A stretch of DNA of 40,465 nucleotides, from positions 1-40,465 of the forward strand of contig JACQAE010000300.1 in the NCBI GenBank assembly GCA_016195095.1, given 5' to 3'. A program made the position numbers and the translations under genes. Positions within the stretch are counted from its first letter, which is position 1; every line of letters starts with the position of its first letter. The notes beneath the pieces were generated by a model. It searched no databases and was not told the origin of the DNA. It saw only the letters and a program-made list of their open reading frames with translations. Positions 33,584 to 40,465 of this stretch are shown here, one piece after another. This DNA is from Pseudomonadota bacterium (GTDB lineage: Bacteria > Pseudomonadota > Alphaproteobacteria > Rhizobiales > Xanthobacteraceae).

Positions 33584-34954
33584 ATGGCCCGTGACCAGAC
33601 CGACATGACGCCCATCGCGACGCGCGACGAACTCGTCGCGTGGTTCGAGCAGGGCTGCAAGCCGCGCGCGGCGTTCCGCGCCGGCACGGAGCATGAGAAA
33701 TTCGCCTTCACGCTCGATGGCCATCGCCCCGTCCCCTATGGCGGGCGGCGCGGCATCCGCGCGCTGCTCGTGGGCATGCAGCACCTGCTGGGCTGGGATC
33801 CGATAACCGAGGGCGACAAGATCATCGGCATGTTCGATGTCACCGGCGGTGGCGCGATCTCGCTCGAACCGGGCGGGCAGTTCGAACTCTCCGGCGCGCC
33901 GGTGGAGAGCGTGCATCAGACCTGCAAGGAATTGATGGCGCATCTGACGCAATTGCGCGAAGTGGCGGCGCCGCTCGGCATCGGCTTTGTCGGACTCGGC
34001 ATGACGCCGGACTGGAAGCGCGCCGATATGCCGGTGATGCCCAAGGGCCGCTATCGCATCATGACCGGCTACATGCCCAAGGTCGGCGGGCTCGGCCTCG
34101 ACATGATGTACCGCACCTGCACGGTGCAGACCAATCTCGACTTCTCCAGCGAGGCCGACATGGTCAAGAAGCTGCGCGTATCGCTGGCGCTGCAACCGGT
34201 GGGCACGGTGCTGTTCGCCAATTCGCCGTTCAGCGACGGCCGGCCGAATGGCTTCCTCTCGTTCCGTTCGGAAATCTGGCGCGACACCGATGCCGATCGC
34301 TCCGGCATGCTGCCTTGGGCGTTCGAGCCGGGAATGGGCTTCGAGCGCTGGGTCGATTACGCACTCGACGTACCGATGTATTTCCTCAAGCGCGGCGACG
34401 CCTATATCGATGTCGCCGGCCAGTCGTTCCGCGATCTGCTTGCCGGTACGCTTGCCGCGCATCCGGGCGAGCGCGCCACCATTTCCGACTGGGCCAATCA
34501 CATTTCCACGATCTTTCCCGAGGTGCGCCTCAAGCGCTACCTCGAAATGCGCGGCTCCGATGGCGGGCCGTGGCGGCGGCTGCCGTCGCTGCCGGCGTTC
34601 TGGATCGGGCTCATGTACGACGATACCTGCCTCGACGCCGCCTGGGATCTGGTCAAGGATTGGAGCGCGCAGGAACGCCAGCAACTGCGCGACGACGTTC
34701 CCCGGCTCGGCTTCAAGGCGAGGATCCATGGCCGCTCGCTCCTTGACGTCACGCGCGACTGCCTGGCGCTCGCCCATGCCGGACTGGCGCGCCGCCATTG
34801 CCTCGACCACAAGAACGAGGACGAGACCAAATATCTCGCCCCGCTCGACGAGGTCGCCGCGCAGGGCCGCACGCCGGCGGAGGAATTGCTCGAGAAGTTC
34901 CACGGGCCCTGGGGCGGGCGCGTCGATCCCATCTATACGGAATATGCCTATTGA
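33584..34954 (+). CDS. gshA: glutamate-cysteine ligase
   Basis: Catalyses the first step of glutathione synthesis, ATP-dependent joining of glutamate and cysteine. The sequence (456 aa) is the plant/alphaproteobacterial class of the GCS2 superfamily: TEHEKF near residue 35, FDVTGGGAISLEPGGQFELSGAP around 85-105, MYRTCTVQTNLDFSSE around 180 and SFRSEIWRDTDADRSG. ATG 33584; ATG 33605 would remove seven residues. It ends 24 bases before the convergent LysR gene, with a small stem between them. Confidence 0.93.
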   Translation: MARDQTDMTPIATRDELVAWFEQGCKPRAAFRAGTEHEKFAFTLDGHRPVPYGGRRGIRALLVGMQHLLGWDPITEGDKIIGMFDVTGGGAISLEPGGQFELSGAPVESVHQTCKELMAHLTQLREVAAPLGIGFVGLGMTPDWKRADMPVMPKGRYRIMTGYMPKVGGLGLDMMYRTCTVQTNLDFSSEADMVKKLRVSLALQPVGTVLFANSPFSDGRPNGFLSFRSEIWRDTDADRSGMLPWAFEPGMGFERWVDYALDVPMYFLKRGDAYIDVAGQSFRDLLAGTLAAHPGERATISDWANHISTIFPEVRLKRYLEMRGSDGGPWRRLPSLPAFWIGLMYDDTCLDAAWDLVKDWSAQERQQLRDDVPRLGFKARIHGRSLLDVTRDCLALAHAGLARRHCLDHKNEDETKYLAPLDEVAAQGRTPAEELLEKFHGPWGGRVDPIYTEYAY

Positions 34955-34955
34955 T

Positions 34956-34978
34956 GGCGCGCGGCGCGATTGCGCGCC
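34956..34978. terminator. short hairpin between gshA and the LysR gene
   Basis: GGCGCGC (34956-34962) and GCGCGCC (34972-34978) form a 7-bp stem in the 24-base gap between convergent stops. No T tract follows, so its strength as a terminator is doubtful. Confidence 0.4.
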
Positions 34979-35860
34979 TTACTCCGCGGCGTGGCGCGTC
35001 TCGGAGAGATTTTCAAGCGATGAGACGATGTGGCCGGCGAGCGCGTCGGCGAGGGGGGAGCGTTCATGCCGGTTGCGCACGAGGCCGACGCGGCAGTACG
35101 GCAGTTCGGGAAATCCCTCGGCGGGCGTGAGCACGCGCATCCCCGGGCGCATACCGGATTCGGGAAAAACGGAAACCGCCAGGCCAGAGAGTACGGCGGC
35201 CGCCACCGCGCCGGAATTGGCGCTGGTAAAGAGCACGCGATAGCGACGTCCAATGCTCTCAAGCTGCTCGATCGCCGTGCGCCGCCACAGGCAGTTGGGG
35301 CGCCCGAGCGCCAGCGGCAGCGGATCCTCGGCATGAATTGCGTGGCGGCTAGAGGCGACCCACAGCAAGCGTTCGCGGCGAAAATACTCCGCTGCTCGGT
35401 TGCTTTCACAATTGGTGATGATGGCGAGATCAAGCTCGCCAAGGTCGACATGCCCAATGAGTTCCGTTGACGGCGCGCAGGTCACGGTCAGCTCGGCGCC
35501 GGGATAGGCGCGCGCGAAGCGCGCCATGATCTCCGGCAGGTAGCGGTCGGCATAGTCGTCGGGAACGCCAAGCCGCACGCGGCCGGCAAGTTCGCCCTCC
35601 GAAAACGTGCCGAGCGCCTCAAGGTTAAGCTTGACGATGCGGCGGGCGTAGTCGAGCAGCCGCTCGCCATCCTCAGTGAGCTTCGACGCGCGGCCATCGC
35701 GCGCGAAAATCGCGCGGTCGAGCCGCTGCTCGAGCCGTTTCATCTGCATGGAAACCGCAGACTGGGTTTTATGTACGATTTCGGCTGCCTTGGTGAAGCT
35801 GCCGGTCTCCGCAATGGCCAGAAACGTACGCAATTGTTCGATGTCGATAAGTGCGGTCAT
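34979..35860 (-). CDS. LysR-type transcriptional regulator
   Basis: Protein of 293 aa with an N-terminal winged helix-turn-helix (IDIEQLRTFLAIAETGSFTKAAEIVHKTQSAVSMQM, residues about 5-40) and a C-terminal effector domain of the type-2 periplasmic-binding fold (GRVRLGVPDDYADRYLPEIM onward). The usual role is control of a divergent or nearby gene in response to a small molecule. ATG 35860 starts the HTH; ATG 35938 would add 26 residues without domain content. It is divergent from the DUF1127 gene, with 211 bases between the chosen starts, so that gene is the natural target. Confidence 0.92.
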   Translation of the reverse strand: MTALIDIEQLRTFLAIAETGSFTKAAEIVHKTQSAVSMQMKRLEQRLDRAIFARDGRASKLTEDGERLLDYARRIVKLNLEALGTFSEGELAGRVRLGVPDDYADRYLPEIMARFARAYPGAELTVTCAPSTELIGHVDLGELDLAIITNCESNRAAEYFRRERLLWVASSRHAIHAEDPLPLALGRPNCLWRRTAIEQLESIGRRYRVLFTSANSGAVAAAVLSGLAVSVFPESGMRPGMRVLTPAEGFPELPYCRVGLVRNRHERSPLADALAGHIVSSLENLSETRHAAE

Positions 35861-36071
35861 GATCGTGGCTTTGCCTGGGTAGGGGCGGGAGGGAAAATCC
35901 ATTTCATCATAATTGCTGATTGTTTCGATGACAAACATTCGTTTTGATTATCAATGGCCTCATGCCAAATGGGCTACGGCGGCACGCGCAAGCGCCGCAC
36001 GTTTCACCCCGGCGCGACGGCGATCGACGCGCGAACCGCCACGATTGCAGGCCCATTATTTGGCGACGCCC

Positions 36072-36431
36072 ATGGTCACCTTTGTCACGCGAATGAATGC
36101 TGTCACCCGAATGAACCCAAAGACCGCACGGAGGCTTGCGGCTGGCGTTGCGGCATGGCGCAAGGTCGCCGAACTGATGCGGCGTGTCCGGTTGGCATAC
36201 AGGCATCGCAAGGCGCTGATCCTGTTGGCGCGCGTCGATGACCGCATGCTCGCCGATATCGGCCTCACGCGTGGCGACCTGCGCGACGCGGCGGCGCTGC
36301 CGAAGTGGAAGGATCCCACCGCACTCCTGTATGCGCGCGCGGCGGAGAAACGCCTGAGCGCGCGGCCGATGGCGCGGGAGGCACCGATGCATGCCGGCTC
36401 CACCCTGGTGCCCGACGGCACCGCCTGGTGA
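36072..36431 (+). CDS. DUF1127 family small protein
   Basis: Basic protein of about 119 aa. The DUF1127 (YjiS-like) motif is RHRKALILLARVDDRMLADIGLTRGDL, a short helical unit. Members often contribute to phosphate, carbon or stress control, and some bind RNA, but the role is generally unknown. The start is uncertain: ATG 36072 is used, ATG 36093 and 36111 are within reach, and an open frame extends back to 35928 with a less typical N-terminus. Divergent from the LysR gene and followed by a strong terminator about 80 bases after its stop. Confidence 0.8.
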   Translation: MVTFVTRMNAVTRMNPKTARRLAAGVAAWRKVAELMRRVRLAYRHRKALILLARVDDRMLADIGLTRGDLRDAAALPKWKDPTALLYARAAEKRLSARPMAREAPMHAGSTLVPDGTAW

Positions 36432-36509
36432 GGTCACGGCACGCCGCCCGTCGCGAGGCTTGATTTTTGCTTGGTAGGACAGCGCGGTCCCCTCTTGCTG
36501 CCTGCCATT

Positions 36510-36544
36510 CGCCCGCCGGCCCTCGCACCGGCGGGCGATTTTTT
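36510..36544 (+). terminator. intrinsic terminator of the DUF1127 gene
   Basis: CGCCCGCCGG (36510-36519) and CCGGCGGGCG (36528-36537) form a perfect 10-bp stem with an 8-base loop, followed by ATTTTTT. It is a textbook rho-independent terminator about 80 bases after the DUF1127 stop. Confidence 0.92.
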
Positions 36545-36704
36545 CTCCGGACTCGACGTGTTTGGCGACGCATTCGCGGCCGCAGCGCTTTCCGATTCAA
36601 TCGAAACGCGAAGCGCTTTAGCCGCGGATTGTCGTTGCGGTCACTGATGCCAGCTTGTATTCCCGCCTGGGGCGGCGGGATTCGGGCAGCAACCTGGACC
36701 TACC

Positions 36705-37238
36705 ATGATGCGTTGGGTTGTGGCGCTGGCGATCGGGGTGGGCCTGTTGGCGCCTTCCGCGGTGCTCGCGCAAGTCGGTTACGACCGCTATGGCAGCGAT
36801 TACGCGAGCTTTCCGGTGCGCTCCGGCGACCCGGCGGTCTGCGCGTTGCGCTGCGAGCGCGAGGGGCGCTGCCGCGCCTGGTCGTTCACCTATCCCTCCG
36901 CCGCCGCGCCGGCCGTGTGTTGGCTCAAGAATCACGTGCCGCCGCGCGTGGAAAACAATTGCTGTGTCTCCGGCGTCCGCGGCGCCGGCGTCGTCGCGCC
37001 ACGGCGTGGCGGCGTCGAATTTTCCATCGACCGGATCGGCGGCGACTACCGCCAATTTGACATCTCGCCTGACCCGACCGGCAAGGAATGCGCGCAGGAA
37101 TGCCAATCCGACCCGCGCTGCCGGGCGTGGACCTATCTGCGGCCCGGCTACCAGGGGCCGCAGGCGCGTTGTTTTCTCAAGGATCGCATCAAGCCGCCGC
37201 GGCGGCGGCCGTGCTGCATTTCCGGGGTGGTGCGCTGA
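36705..37238 (+). CDS. secreted protein with two PAN/apple domains
   Basis: Exported protein of 177 aa with a signal peptide (residues 1-22, ending AVLAQ). Two PAN_4-like units follow: first about 25-88 (YDRYGSDYASF ... CALRCEREGRCRAWSF ... CWLKNH ... NNCCVSGV), second about 106-176 (IDRIGGDYRQF ... CAQECQSDPRCRAWTY ... CFLKDR ... PCCISGV). Each has six cysteines, consistent with disulfide-bonded apple folds that bind proteins or sugars. Partner unknown. ATG 36705 (or 36708). The gene is followed by a family B repeat. Confidence 0.87.
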   Translation: MMRWVVALAIGVGLLAPSAVLAQVGYDRYGSDYASFPVRSGDPAVCALRCEREGRCRAWSFTYPSAAAPAVCWLKNHVPPRVENNCCVSGVRGAGVVAPRRGGVEFSIDRIGGDYRQFDISPDPTGKECAQECQSDPRCRAWTYLRPGYQGPQARCFLKDRIKPPRRRPCCISGVVR

Positions 37239-37248
37239 ACCGAATTCG

Positions 37249-37294
37249 GAGCATTTTCCGGCGAAGTGGGAACCGGTTCGCCGCGGAAAATGCG
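37249..37294 (+). repeat. 46-bp palindromic repeat, family B, copy 3
   Basis: Nearly identical to the copy at 1811-1856: arms GCATTTTCC/GGAAAATGC and GGCGAA/TTCGCC around AAGTGGGAACCGGTT. It lies between the stop codons of the convergent PAN and tldD genes, so it may work as a bidirectional terminator. Confidence 0.87.
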
Positions 37295-37304
37295 ACAATG
37301 CGTG

Positions 37305-38729
37305 CTAGCCGGTGCCGCCGACCGTGATGCGGTCCATGCGCAGGGTCGGCTGGCCGACGCCGACGGGAACCCCCTGGCCGTTCTTGCCGCAGGTTCCAAT
37401 TCCGGGATCGAGCGCGAGGTTGTTGCCGATCATGCTCACGCGCCGCAGGTCGGTCGGGCCATTGCCGATGAGCATCGCGCCCTTGAGCGGCGCGCCGACG
37501 CGCCCGTTCTCGATGCGGTAGGCCTCGGTGCATTGGAATACGTACCGCCCCGACGTGATATCCACCTGGCCGCCGCCGAAATGCACGGCGTAGATGCCGT
37601 TCTTGACCGAGGCGATGATTTCGGCCGGTTCGCGTTCGCCCGCCAGCATGCAGGTATTGGTCATGCGCGGCATCGGCGCGTGACCATAGCTCTCGCGCCG
37701 GCCGTTGCCGGTCGGCTGCATGCGCATTAGCCGCGCGTTCTGGCGGTCCTGCATGTAGCCGACGAGAATGCCGTCCTCGATCAGCACGGTGCGCGCGGTG
37801 GGCGTGCCCTCGTCGTCGATGGTCAGCGAACCGCGGCGCGAGGCAAGGGTGCCGTCGTCGATGACTGTCACGCCCTTGGCGGCCACCTGCTGGCCCATCA
37901 GGCCGGAGAATGCCGATGTCTTTTTGCGGTTGAAGTCGCCCTCCAGGCCGTGACCGACGGCCTCGTGCAACATGACGCCGGGCCACCCGGCAGCCAGCAC
38001 GACATCCATTTCGCCCGCCGGCGCCGGAATCGATTGCAGGTTGACGAGCGCCTGGCGCAGGGCCTCGTCAACGCCGTCGCGCCAATTGTCCTCGCTGATG
38101 AAGGTGTCGTAGCCCTCGCGGCCGCCAAAGCCGTGGTTTCCGCTCTCTTGGCGGTCTCCTTCGCCGGCGACGATCGTGACGTTGACGCGCACGAGCGGGC
38201 GCACGTCGCGAAAGATCTGCCCATGCGCGCGCATGATTTCCACGACCTGCCAGGATGCGGCAAGGCTCGCGGTCACCTGCCGCACGCGCGTGTCCTTGCC
38301 CCGCGCGTAGGCGTCGATGGCCTCGAGTAGCGCCACCTTGGCCGCGAATGCCGGCGAGGCCAGCGGGTTGTCGTCGCCATAAAGACGCTTGTTGGTGCGT
38401 CCGGGCGGCTCGGCATATTGCCCGGCATAGCCGCCCTTGACGGCGCGCACCGCTTCCGCGGCGCGCGCAAGCGCCGCCTGCGAGACGTCGGAGGAATGCG
38501 CGTAGCCGACCGCCTCGTCCTTGACGGCGCGCAGCCCGAAACCCTGCGCGGTGTCATAGGTCGCCTGCTTGAGGCGGCCATTGTCAAAGACGAACACCTC
38601 CGACTGCCGATATTCCAGGAACAGTTCGCCGTCATCGGCGCCGTCGAGGCCGCGCTCAAGTGCCTGTACGACGTGGGCATGCTCGAGGCCGGCATTGTCG
38701 ATCAGGGATAAGGTGGCGGCGGCGGTCAT
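37305..38729 (-). CDS. tldD: TldD metalloprotease
   Basis: Zinc-dependent peptidase subunit of 474 aa. The metal-binding motif is HEAVGH (H255, E256, H260) in GVMLHEAVGHGLEGDF, and the C-terminal half has the family segments GNGRRESYGHAPMPRMTNT and CTEAYRIENGRVGAPLKG. TldD works with TldE (PmbA) to trim modified peptides and toxins such as CcdA/microcin precursors; tldE is not in the window. ATG 38729. It follows ialB on the same strand with a 174-base gap, in the tldD-ialB-ctaC order known from Rhizobiales. Confidence 0.95.
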   Translation of the reverse strand: MTAAATLSLIDNAGLEHAHVVQALERGLDGADDGELFLEYRQSEVFVFDNGRLKQATYDTAQGFGLRAVKDEAVGYAHSSDVSQAALARAAEAVRAVKGGYAGQYAEPPGRTNKRLYGDDNPLASPAFAAKVALLEAIDAYARGKDTRVRQVTASLAASWQVVEIMRAHGQIFRDVRPLVRVNVTIVAGEGDRQESGNHGFGGREGYDTFISEDNWRDGVDEALRQALVNLQSIPAPAGEMDVVLAAGWPGVMLHEAVGHGLEGDFNRKKTSAFSGLMGQQVAAKGVTVIDDGTLASRRGSLTIDDEGTPTARTVLIEDGILVGYMQDRQNARLMRMQPTGNGRRESYGHAPMPRMTNTCMLAGEREPAEIIASVKNGIYAVHFGGGQVDITSGRYVFQCTEAYRIENGRVGAPLKGAMLIGNGPTDLRRVSMIGNNLALDPGIGTCGKNGQGVPVGVGQPTLRMDRITVGGTG

Positions 38730-38903
38730 GGAATCCTCAACGGGTTGCGGGCCTCGGCGGGCTCATCTCAAAATAGGCATTGCGGCGCGCCTTTGCGAGC
38801 GTCCCGCGCGCACGAACGGGGTCGATGCGTCGGTATGGCCGCAAGTCTGAGCCCTTTGCCCTCCACGGCAATACCTCGGCGGTCGATTGGCCTTGGCCAT
38901 GAC

Positions 38904-39452
38904 CTAAGGGAGCTTGTCAAAGCCGTCGCCAAACCCCTTCAGGCTCATCGGGAACCCGATACCTTCCTCGGGTGTCTGGAAAATGATGAATGTCGCCGTC
39001 GTCCCAGCGCGAAACTTGGTCAACAGCGAATCGTCCATCACCACTTCGGCGACGCAGCCATTGGGCAGGCAACGCACGAATCCAGCCTTGCCAAGGTCCG
39101 TCTGGTCGATCTTGAGGCCAAGGCCCGAGGGTATGAGCACACCCAGCGGCGCGACGACGCGCATCAGGCGCATCTTCTGGTCCGCGGTCTTGAGCACGAC
39201 AATCGTCAGCCCGACATTGGCACGGTCCTCGGCCACGACGCTTTGCATCAGCGCGCATTGTTCATTTTGCGCGCCGGGCGGCGTATCGCAGCGGATCTGC
39301 CAGTCATTGTGAACGGAGCGCACTGCGCCTTGCGCGAAGGCGGCGCTGGCGAGCGCGATCAATGTGCAAAGCAGCGCAGACTTCGCGCCGACGACCTTGG
39401 CCGCCAAGCGCCACGCCCGCGATAATTCGCGCCCTGCACGAACTCTGCTCAT
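38904..39452 (-). CDS. invasion-associated locus B (IalB) family protein
   Basis: Exported protein of 182 aa with a signal segment (residues 23-41, LCTLIALASAAFAQ) preceded by a long basic n-region, then the IalB domain: HNDWQIRCDT, CALMQSV, GLGLKIDQ and FVRCLPNGCVAEVVMDD. Four cysteines probably make two disulfides. IalB proteins occur widely in non-pathogenic Rhizobiales, so invasion is not implied. ATG 39452. Divergent from ctaC. Confidence 0.9.
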   Translation of the reverse strand: MSRVRAGRELSRAWRLAAKVVGAKSALLCTLIALASAAFAQGAVRSVHNDWQIRCDTPPGAQNEQCALMQSVVAEDRANVGLTIVVLKTADQKMRLMRVVAPLGVLIPSGLGLKIDQTDLGKAGFVRCLPNGCVAEVVMDDSLLTKFRAGTTATFIIFQTPEEGIGFPMSLKGFGDGFDKLP

Positions 39453-39857
39453 CGATCAGTTCCAGGACCGACCGGCCCGTTCGCGCGCGCTTTCACTTCG
39501 CCGAATCGCATCTCCCGCACCTTGGCCATCGCACCCGATGTGGGTACACGCTGTCCGGTCGATGTCAAGCTGGCGCATGGCGGTCCAAAACCAATGAATT
39601 GGGCCAAAATCGCCGGCGGAAGGCGTCGTCGACGCCCTGCCTGTGCAGGGCGGGTCGGCCACCGCATCTGGTGCATTGCGAGCAGGGCCGAATTGTGGTT
39701 TGAGATGCGCCAGATGTGCCTGCGTCGCCCCCGCGCAGGTTGACCGTTTGCCGCGCCGCCTTGACCACGATCGATCACCGATTCGGTCATCGCCGGGTTG
39801 ACGGGCTGCGACAGCGGTCGGCAACGGCCGCGATCCGCCGAAGGAGCATGAACGACG
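39453..39857. other. divergent promoter region, ialB/ctaC
   Basis: About 405 bases without a convincing gene. Two overlapping hairpins are visible: GGCGTC/GACGCC at 39622-39636 and GCCCTGC/GCAGGGC at 39634-39651. The AAGGAG ribosome site of ctaC is at 39841-39846. I see no clear Fnr/FixK box. Confidence 0.5.
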
Positions 39858-40465
39858 ATGCCGGTGTTTATTCGCTTGATTGCCGCGACGGTTGGCGCGA
39901 TCGCGCTGCTGGCGGCTGGTGACGCGGCCTTTGCGGGCGTTGGGCAGCCCTCCGCGTGGCAACTCGGCTTCCAGCAATCGGTGACACCGGTCATGGACGA
40001 CATCGCGTCGTTCCACGATTACTTGCTGTGGGTCATCACCGCGATTACGGCCTTTGTACTTGTGCTGCTGATCGTCGTCATCGTGCGATTTAACGCCAAG
40101 GCCAACCCCACTCCCTCGCGCACGACGCACAATACCGCCATCGAGATCGCCTGGACGGTGATCCCGGTCGTCATTCTTCTGTTTATCGCGATCCCCTCGT
40201 TCAAGCTGCTGTTCTTCCAGCTCAACACGCCGCCCGCCGATATCACCGTCAAGGCGACCGGCAAACAGTGGTACTGGACCTACAGCTATCCCGACAATGG
40301 CAAGTTCGAATTCGACTCGTTGATGCTGCAGGACGATGAGCGCAAGAAGCTCCAGCCGGAGCCGCCACGCCTCTTGGCCGTCGACAATGAAATGGTGGTG
40401 CCGGTGAACAAGGTCGTGCGCATGCACGTCATCGGCGCCGACGTGATCCACGCCTTTGCCGTGCC
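39858..40465 (+). CDS. ctaC: cytochrome c oxidase subunit II (partial)
   Basis: First 202 codons of the subunit that accepts electrons from cytochrome c at the CuA centre. A signal peptide (residues 1-25, AAGDAAFA) is followed by two membrane segments (WVITAITAFVLVLLIVVIV and WTVIPVVILLFIAIPS) and the periplasmic domain with KATGKQWYWTYSYPD. The first CuA histidine lies in the final HVIGADVIHAFAV; the remaining Cu ligands are beyond the window edge. ATG 39858 has AAGGAG 12 bases upstream; ATG 39848 is out of frame. The coxA, ctaB and ctaG genes are expected to follow. Confidence 0.95.
   Translation, partial: MPVFIRLIAATVGAIALLAAGDAAFAGVGQPSAWQLGFQQSVTPVMDDIASFHDYLLWVITAITAFVLVLLIVVIVRFNAKANPTPSRTTHNTAIEIAWTVIPVVILLFIAIPSFKLLFFQLNTPPADITVKATGKQWYWTYSYPDNGKFEFDSLMLQDDERKKLQPEPPRLLAVDNEMVVPVNKVVRMHVIGADVIHAFAV

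Noticed and set aside
39456-40451. 331-codon minus-strand frame across the ctaC region
   Set aside because: It is antisense to the cytochrome oxidase subunit II gene, which has clear domain evidence; the frame is open only because of GC bias.

Overview
The window is high-GC, alphaproteobacterial DNA, most likely from the Hyphomicrobiales and close to Bradyrhizobiaceae/Xanthobacteraceae. The basis is the gene set (GCS2-type gshA, tldD-ialB-ctaC synteny, DUF1194, DUF3551, DUF1127, phasin), a tRNA-His of the form known from this class (no G-1, A73), and dispersed palindromes built around AAGTGGGAACCGGTT that I recognise from this group. It reads as ordinary chromosome: I see no transposase, integrase, phage gene or CRISPR array.

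Layout. 0-7.2 kb: tail of an unknown gene, an extended SDR/epimerase with an extra C-terminal domain, a membrane fatty acid desaturase, a short SDR lacking the usual catalytic serine, then glpD-glpK. 7.2-11.4 kb: an orphan receiver-only response regulator, a PotG/PotH/PotI-type ABC transporter without a binding-protein gene and with a repeat between the two permease genes, and a small DUF6460-like membrane protein. 11.5-15 kb (minus): scoA-scoB (acetoacetate CoA-transferase), then an AsmA-like protein. 15-18 kb (minus): fbpA-fbpB, an iron(III) importer without its ATPase gene. 18.2-24 kb (minus): a very large PAS histidine kinase whose ATP-binding boxes have decayed, a 0.7 kb repeat-rich gap with a 56-bp tandem array, a DUF1194 von Willebrand-like protein and a threonine dehydratase. 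24-25.1 kb: phasin (PHB granule protein) behind a hairpin/operator-like palindrome, then tRNA-His.

25.4-29.3 kb is a complete cyanate/nitrogen-scavenging operon: a Tat-exported NrtA/CmpA-type binding protein, permease, ATPase and cyanase, preceded by a well-matched sigma-54 promoter, so probably under nitrogen control. Directly downstream at 29.4 kb is a perfect 22-bp palindrome containing GTTTCACGTGAAAC, the chromosomal parS core bound by ParB, which suggests that the window lies in the origin-proximal part of the chromosome. 29.5-32.3 kb carries three exported proteins (a lysozyme/transglycosylase-like protein, a double DUF3551 protein, a DsrE-like protein). 32.4-37.2 kb: pirin, gshA, a LysR regulator, a DUF1127 protein with a clear intrinsic terminator, and a secreted double-PAN protein. 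37.3-40.5 kb: tldD and ialB (minus) diverge from ctaC (cytochrome c oxidase subunit II), which runs off the end.

The items I would look at first are the parS candidate, the sigma-54 cyanate operon with its unusual pre-Tat cysteine leader, the degenerate-kinase sensor and its adjacent 56-bp tandem array, and the set of related palindromic repeats. No wholly new multi-gene system is evident.
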